A stretch of 64,000 nt of DNA from Verpa conica (lineage: Eukaryota > Ascomycota > Pezizomycetes > Pezizales > Morchellaceae): positions 248,001 to 312,000 of the forward strand of contig JAUFSD010000024.1 in NCBI GenBank assembly GCA_033030425.1, given 5' to 3'. Below are positions 59,402 to 64,000 of this stretch, piece after piece (the first letter of the stretch is position 1; each line of letters starts with the position of its first letter). Below the pieces are notes generated by a model. That model did not search any database. It was not told the origin of the DNA and saw nothing but the letters and a program-made list of their open reading frames with translations. The position numbers and the translations under genes were made by a program.

Positions 59402-62400
59402 ATGAAGACTGTATCTACTGTAAGTGGAGGCTTTTATTTTCTTCTCTTCTATTTTCTTCCCTTCTCTTCCCTCTCCCCGCCACTGACACGTCCTCTATAC
59501 AGCTGTGTGCGACTTCCACGGTCGGGATAGCAGCCTGCGGGTTTGCTCTGGCACGACCATGTACGGTCAACGACTTCAACGACCAGCTGACGAACATCTC
59601 CCTTCATCCTAATATCTGTATTTCTCCTGTAATTCGTGAGCCTGCGTGTGGGGGGTTTCCTGAGGGCCCGGGCAGCACAGGCACCTGTGCGACTGCCACC
59701 AGCATCAGTTCGCAGCAGTCCCATCTATTCGCCCCTCCTCCTCGACGCTCGTCGACCTCCCGGCGGTGGTTACACCGCCTGTCTGAATCCTTCTCTTCGG
59801 CCTCATCGTCCTCCTCGACCCCCTCCTCGCCGACATCTTCAACTACCCAGTCCAGAAGCACAAGTTCCTTCTCGTCCAGGTCCAGGCCATACACATCCAG
59901 CTCGCTGGTCCCCTTTGGCTCCCGCTCCAGCTCGCGCCCGCCGACTCGCAACAAGCTGGTCAAGGGCAAGCGGGCCAATGCCAATAGCAAGACCGGTGGC
60001 TCCCCCCCCTCCCCATCCCTCCTAACGCCAAGCCACAGACAACGACCCTCCACCGCTGGCTTTCACCAATCAACTGCCCCGGCCCAATCTTCTTCGCATC
60101 TCTCGCCGATCCATGCGTCACGTCCCTCCACCTCCGCTCCTGAGACCTTCTTCTCTCCGAGACCGACTCTCACTCCGGAGCCGGTGGATTCATGGCGAGT
60201 CTTCTTTTCTGCGAAACGCCAAAAGCTACCGAAACTCTCGCCGTCGTCGTCGTCACCATCGTCGGGTGGGGGTCACTTGAAGTTTCAGAAAAAGCCGTTC
60301 AGCGGGGTGAGGAGGATTTATCCGAAGCAGAAGAGTCGTCAGCAGCAACAACTCATGGGTCCCACTTTGATTCTCGCTCCAACAATGTGTAACTTGGACC
60401 GTTCTGATAACGATAACGAGTCATTATTTTCGGGTGCAGAGTCGCTCTTTTTCGATTCTAGACCTGCTTCGCGCATGGATGATTTGGTGGAAATGGCTGC
60501 TGCTGCTGCTACAAATCGTCGCCCACTTTCGATGCCGATGCCACCAACACAGTTACAGGCTTCGCCTAAGCAGCATGGGCGCCGTCGCTCTTTGTCGGGT
60601 GTGAATTATTTACAGAGCGCTCCCGCTGCCGAGGAACAGGGACATGAACAGGAGCAGGAGCAGGAGCAGGAGCAGGAAGAACAGCAGGAACAGGACCAGG
60701 AAGAGCAGCAGGAACAGCAGCAGGAACAGCAGCAGGGGAATTTTGGTATTTGCGACAAGGGTCATGGGGAAAACGGCTGTGACGGGATTTGCGCGCTGGA
60801 CTTTGGTTTCGAGAGACGACATTCCGAGTCGGCCTCCCCCCCCTACCACTGTCACACACCCGAGGAGCGGCGGGATCAAGTCTCGCCGGTCCAGTCGCTC
60901 TCCTTGCTTGGTTTAAATACAGGCACCGTGTCGCGCGATTACTCGCCGGACCTAGATGATCATCTCGAGTCACTTTCCCCTGTCGACCCGCACCACGACA
61001 TCGACCTCGATCTGGATCTGGAAGAAGCCACAGACATCGCACCCATTCCCACCACTTACAGGCAGCACCGTCTCTCGCTTATCAGCGCATCAGAGCGAGC
61101 ATCTACATTGGTTGGCAGCGAGGACTTCAACAACTTTGAGAGCGATCTGGATTTCCAAAGCGATACTGTCTTTGACTCTATGCGAACCCGTGCATCGGAA
61201 CTCACCCCAGTGCGCGCCGATACAATCTTTGACCTGCCGGATGATTCCTCCTTCTTTAGCCAGGATCTCTCACCGCTGGAGCAGCCGCGGTACAAGCGCT
61301 ATGTGAGCGGGGACTTTACACCCCTCAAGAACAACGATATGCCAACGTCATCGTCACGTAACGGTATGGCGCCGCACAAGTCCTTTGACGACGATGAAGA
61401 TGGCTGGAGCAGCGACTGGGATCTGCCCTCGAAGAATGGCGATGGCGATGGCGATAGGGAAGATCTACGGATCCCGCCCCAAGGGGGGCTGCGCCCGTAC
61501 GGTGGGCTGTTATCAGCCGCCGCTTCACTGGGACTTCACAGCAACAACGCGAGCAGCACTTCATTCGGCACTGCGCCTGAAGGATTCTCCATCGACGGTT
61601 CAAGTATTCGCGAAACAAACAGCATACTTGATTGGAGCGAAAGTGTGCCCAACACAAGCACCCCGCAGCAATCATATGCGAAGCGATCAAAGACAATCCA
61701 CGCCAAGGAAAGCATGCTCAACTCCACTCGGTCCGGGCGTCGCGCGCCAAGCTATCATCTTCGCTCTCAAAGTATGCCTCTGGTGAATGCGCATGGCCGA
61801 GTGCCGCTTCCAAGCGAGAATTGGGACGATGACTTCCTTGATGATGAGGAGGAGAGTGGCTTCGGTATGGTTATCCCTAGAGCGATCGAGGAGAATCAAG
61901 CGAGCGTTATCGGACATTTGGGTTGTGTGAGGGAGTTTGCCCTACTGGTTGAAGGTAAGATTTGTTTTTTTGTTTCTGTTTCTGTTTTTGCTTTTTCCCC
62001 CGCACCTCCCGAGGCTGATTGGGTTCGTATTGCGTGCAGATTTGAAACAATTACGTGAACAAGCCATTTCTGCTGGCGTCCGCTTCGGTACACATAAACT
62101 CACGTTTGACGAGGCTGATGGGATAATTGCCCTTGCTACTCTTGATGATGATGAACCCCTCCCCCCTCAACCGGAACCGGTCAGGACGCCTGCATCAAAG
62201 AGTAGTCGTCGGAGATCATCAATCCTCTCACCTGACGATGATGTTTTTGGTGGCAATCATTTACCGTCTACACCGCATTCGCAGCATCTAAGACGATCCT
62301 TCGGACACAGCCCTACACCCTCTAATATATCACCTCTCTCAAGGAAGACTATTGACAAGAACGATCCTGTTGAGGTTGCAAAGGGAATCATGGAGCGGAT

Positions 62401-62683
62401 GCAGCACCAGCACCAAAGGGGGCATCACGTTAGGGGACAGAGCGACGACACTATCGTGACTGGAAAGACAAAGAAGGTTCAATTCGACACTGATATGCTG
62501 AGGGAACTCGTCAAACACGTCGGCAAGCTCAAAAGGACACTACAAGGGATTGTTGACGACGCGAGGGATCTGGTGGAGAGTCCGTTGGATATGCATGGTG
62601 GAGACGATGGATATGAATGCAGAGGTAGTTTTGAAGGATTTGAGGAAGGATGGGATTTCAGGGCAGTTGTTGGAGTGGTTTGA
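59402..62683 (+). CDS. Large low-complexity protein, tentatively cytokinesis/septation regulator Byr4
   Basis: Three exons, 59402..59419, 59503..61954 and 62040..62683, with 83- and 85-base introns, give 1037 residues. Exon 2 stays open for 817 codons. The first exon encodes only MKTVST, so a later start remains possible. The sequence is Ser/Pro-rich, with a Glu/Gln run (about residues 383-417) and acidic stretches. The ordered part near the C-terminus reads ENWDDDFLDDEEE, then IPRAIEENQASVIGHLGCV, FALLVEDLKQLREQA and ADGIIALATLDDDE. That block across the exon 2/3 junction recalls fungal Byr4 proteins, which with Bub2 form the GAP for the septation GTPase Spg1. The assignment rests on memory of short motifs, so it is moderate. 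Confidence 0.6.
60638..60740 (+). repeat. In-frame CAGGAG-type repeat encoding Glu/Gln
   Basis: A run of CAGGAG, CAGGAA and CAGCAG codon pairs encodes a Glu-Gln run (EQEQEQEQ... then EQQEQQQ). It is uninterrupted in frame and is a probable length-polymorphic site. Confidence 0.85.
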
Positions 62684-64000
62684 AAGGGAAAGGGGAAATT
62701 TGAGCGGATTAGTTTTTTTTTTTTTTTTTGGTCAGCATCAGCGTTTGGTATTTTTTTTCAGCATTGTGAATTGGGGGGAAAAGTTTGGGTTTTCCAGGGA
62801 TTTCGTATTCTGTTCCTTTTTTTTTTTTCTCTCTCCTGAGCTTTTGAACGAGCTTCTATCTTGTCTCTCTGGGTGTTTGTTGCTCTGGTTCTCTCTACCC
62901 TCTATTACCGTCATCGACTTCGATTGTCTTTTATGAACATACACATCCCAACACCCCTTACATACACATCACCACCACTTACATACACCCCTCCCCCCCC
63001 GTTTACTCGTTCTATACATATATATCTTTTGATTACAAGGCGGTTTGGATTCCTTTTTTTTTTTTAGCAAGCCTAGTTGGAAAGGGAGAAGAAAAATGGG
63101 GGCTATGGCGAGTCTGGAGGCTTAGTTTTGGGCTGTTATTTTTTTTCGGTTTCCTTGAGGGTTTATTTTTTTTCTTGGAAATGGGGAGTTTTTTTTCTAG
63201 TATTATTCTCGCGTTTTTTTTTTTTTAAACTTTAGTTTGGTAGTAGTTTGGTAGGTCTTGAATACGTTTCATGATCTGGGAATTAACTGGGAGGGGGTTG
63301 AGGTTGAGTGTTTTTTGAGAGAGGCTTCTTTTTTATTATTTATTACTCTTCTTGTATATTTTATACCCAGGCATAACTTTATTCTCCCCGTTTCTTCATT
63401 GATTTGAGGGGGGAAGAAAAGGGTCTTTCTGTTTTTTTTTTATGGAAAAAGAAATTAAGTTTGCAAATATGCGAGCTTGAATATTGGTTTTTTCCCCTCC
63501 CCTCCAATCCCCTCCACTCCTATCCCCTCACTTCACCTCTCTCCCTCTTTCACGACTCACTGTGAGAAGATTAGTACTGTATCTTCTCTCAGTTTATCAT
63601 GATCACGATGATGGAATTTTCCTTTCTCATGATTGTCATTTTCCCCTTCACCTCGATCACCTCTTCTCCACGTTAACCTTTCTCAACTAGGGTTTTTTTT
63701 AGTAACGATTTTTTTTTTACTATTACATCTTTTTATCCTATACTGTCTTTTACGATTACATTTTTCGTTTGGCGCGGGGCGTGTGGTGCGCGATGGGTCG
63801 TAGATATGTGTATTTATTTTTTTCTTTTCTCCTTCTCTCCTTCTCTTCCTCTTTTTTTCTTCTCTCTCTCTTTCAGCAGACGAGTAATGAAACTGGGAAA
63901 CGATGGGTATTTGAAGACAGGCGGCGGTTGCGGGAGGGTAAGGGTAAAAAAATAAAAATAAAGCAAGGCAATGTAAGGCAAGGGAGGGTAGGGATGCGTG
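62684..64000 (+). other. 3' region of the large gene with repeated T tracts
   Basis: No further coding sequence is seen. There are at least eight T-runs of eight or more bases (for example 62716-62730, 62818-62829, 63052-63065, 63137-63145, 63217-63227, 63430-63439), CT-rich tracts near 63490-63550 and 63820-63873, and AAGGCAAGG-type phrases at the very end. Much of it could be 3' UTR; the next gene is not reached. Confidence 0.4.

Noticed and set aside
60566..61042. Minus-strand open frames over the Byr4 candidate
   Set aside because: Antisense shadow of the long plus-strand exon and its CAG/GAG repeat (Pro/Val/Leu-rich on the opposite strand).
1..64000. CRISPR array, operons or prokaryotic-type systems
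   Set aside because: The genes carry spliceosomal introns and fungal protein families; tandem repeats seen lack the regular repeat-spacer structure.

Overview
The window looks like a chromosome segment of a filamentous ascomycete (Pezizomycotina). Coding genes have short GT-AG introns of 49-92 bases, many carrying a CTAAC/CTGAT-type branch site. The recognisable proteins are fungal housekeeping types, and genes are sparse among AT-rich, repeat-derived DNA. The low gene density and the many small decayed inverted-repeat elements would suit a repeat-rich Pezizomycetes genome (truffle-like). That placement is an inference; no marker in the window proves it.

Left part (1-14 kb): a secreted, membrane-anchored eight-cysteine protein (2889-3884, +) and a secreted PEBP-family protein (5421-6136, -) are followed by about 8 kb without a convincing protein gene. 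That gap holds a 5S rRNA gene or close relic (about 9028-9142, -), a Mutator-like MITE with about 145-base inverted repeats (10397-11008) and scattered short TTAGGG-type motifs.

Middle (14-30 kb): the mitochondrial glycine carrier HEM25 (+) converges on an HD-domain cyanamide-hydratase-like gene (-). Next comes a six-exon vacuolar-type Ca2+-ATPase (PMC1-like, -). A gene-poor stretch follows, with a Copia protease relic and a foldback element. After it lies a mitochondrial hotdog thioesterase gene (-). From 30.7 to 35.2 kb the DNA is again relic-like and contains a 171-base pogo/Fot-type MITE.

35-53 kb is the richest part. It holds delta-1-pyrroline-5-carboxylate dehydrogenase (+), preceded by a five-copy promoter motif array; the small four-exon histone-fold gene MHF1/CENP-S (-); a stefin-like small protein (-); a broken protease-like gene split by a nested palindromic element; a fungal Ser/Thr kinase with five 84-base repeats (-); a small secreted Cys/Ala/Gly-rich protein (-); and the ABC-F ATPase GCN20 (-).

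The right end is dominated by a 1037-residue, low-complexity protein (59402-62683, +), tentatively the septation/cytokinesis regulator Byr4. It has a long pyrimidine- and microsatellite-rich upstream region and a T-tract-rich 3' region.

The genes are independent fungal units, not operons. HEM25 (glycine import for haem synthesis), P5C dehydrogenase (proline catabolism), the thioesterase and possibly a small adjacent protein are mitochondrial. PMC1 acts in Ca2+ storage, GCN20 in translational control, MHF1 at centromeres and stalled forks, and the Byr4 candidate in septation. Exon coordinates were placed by eye from splice signals and reading-frame continuity.
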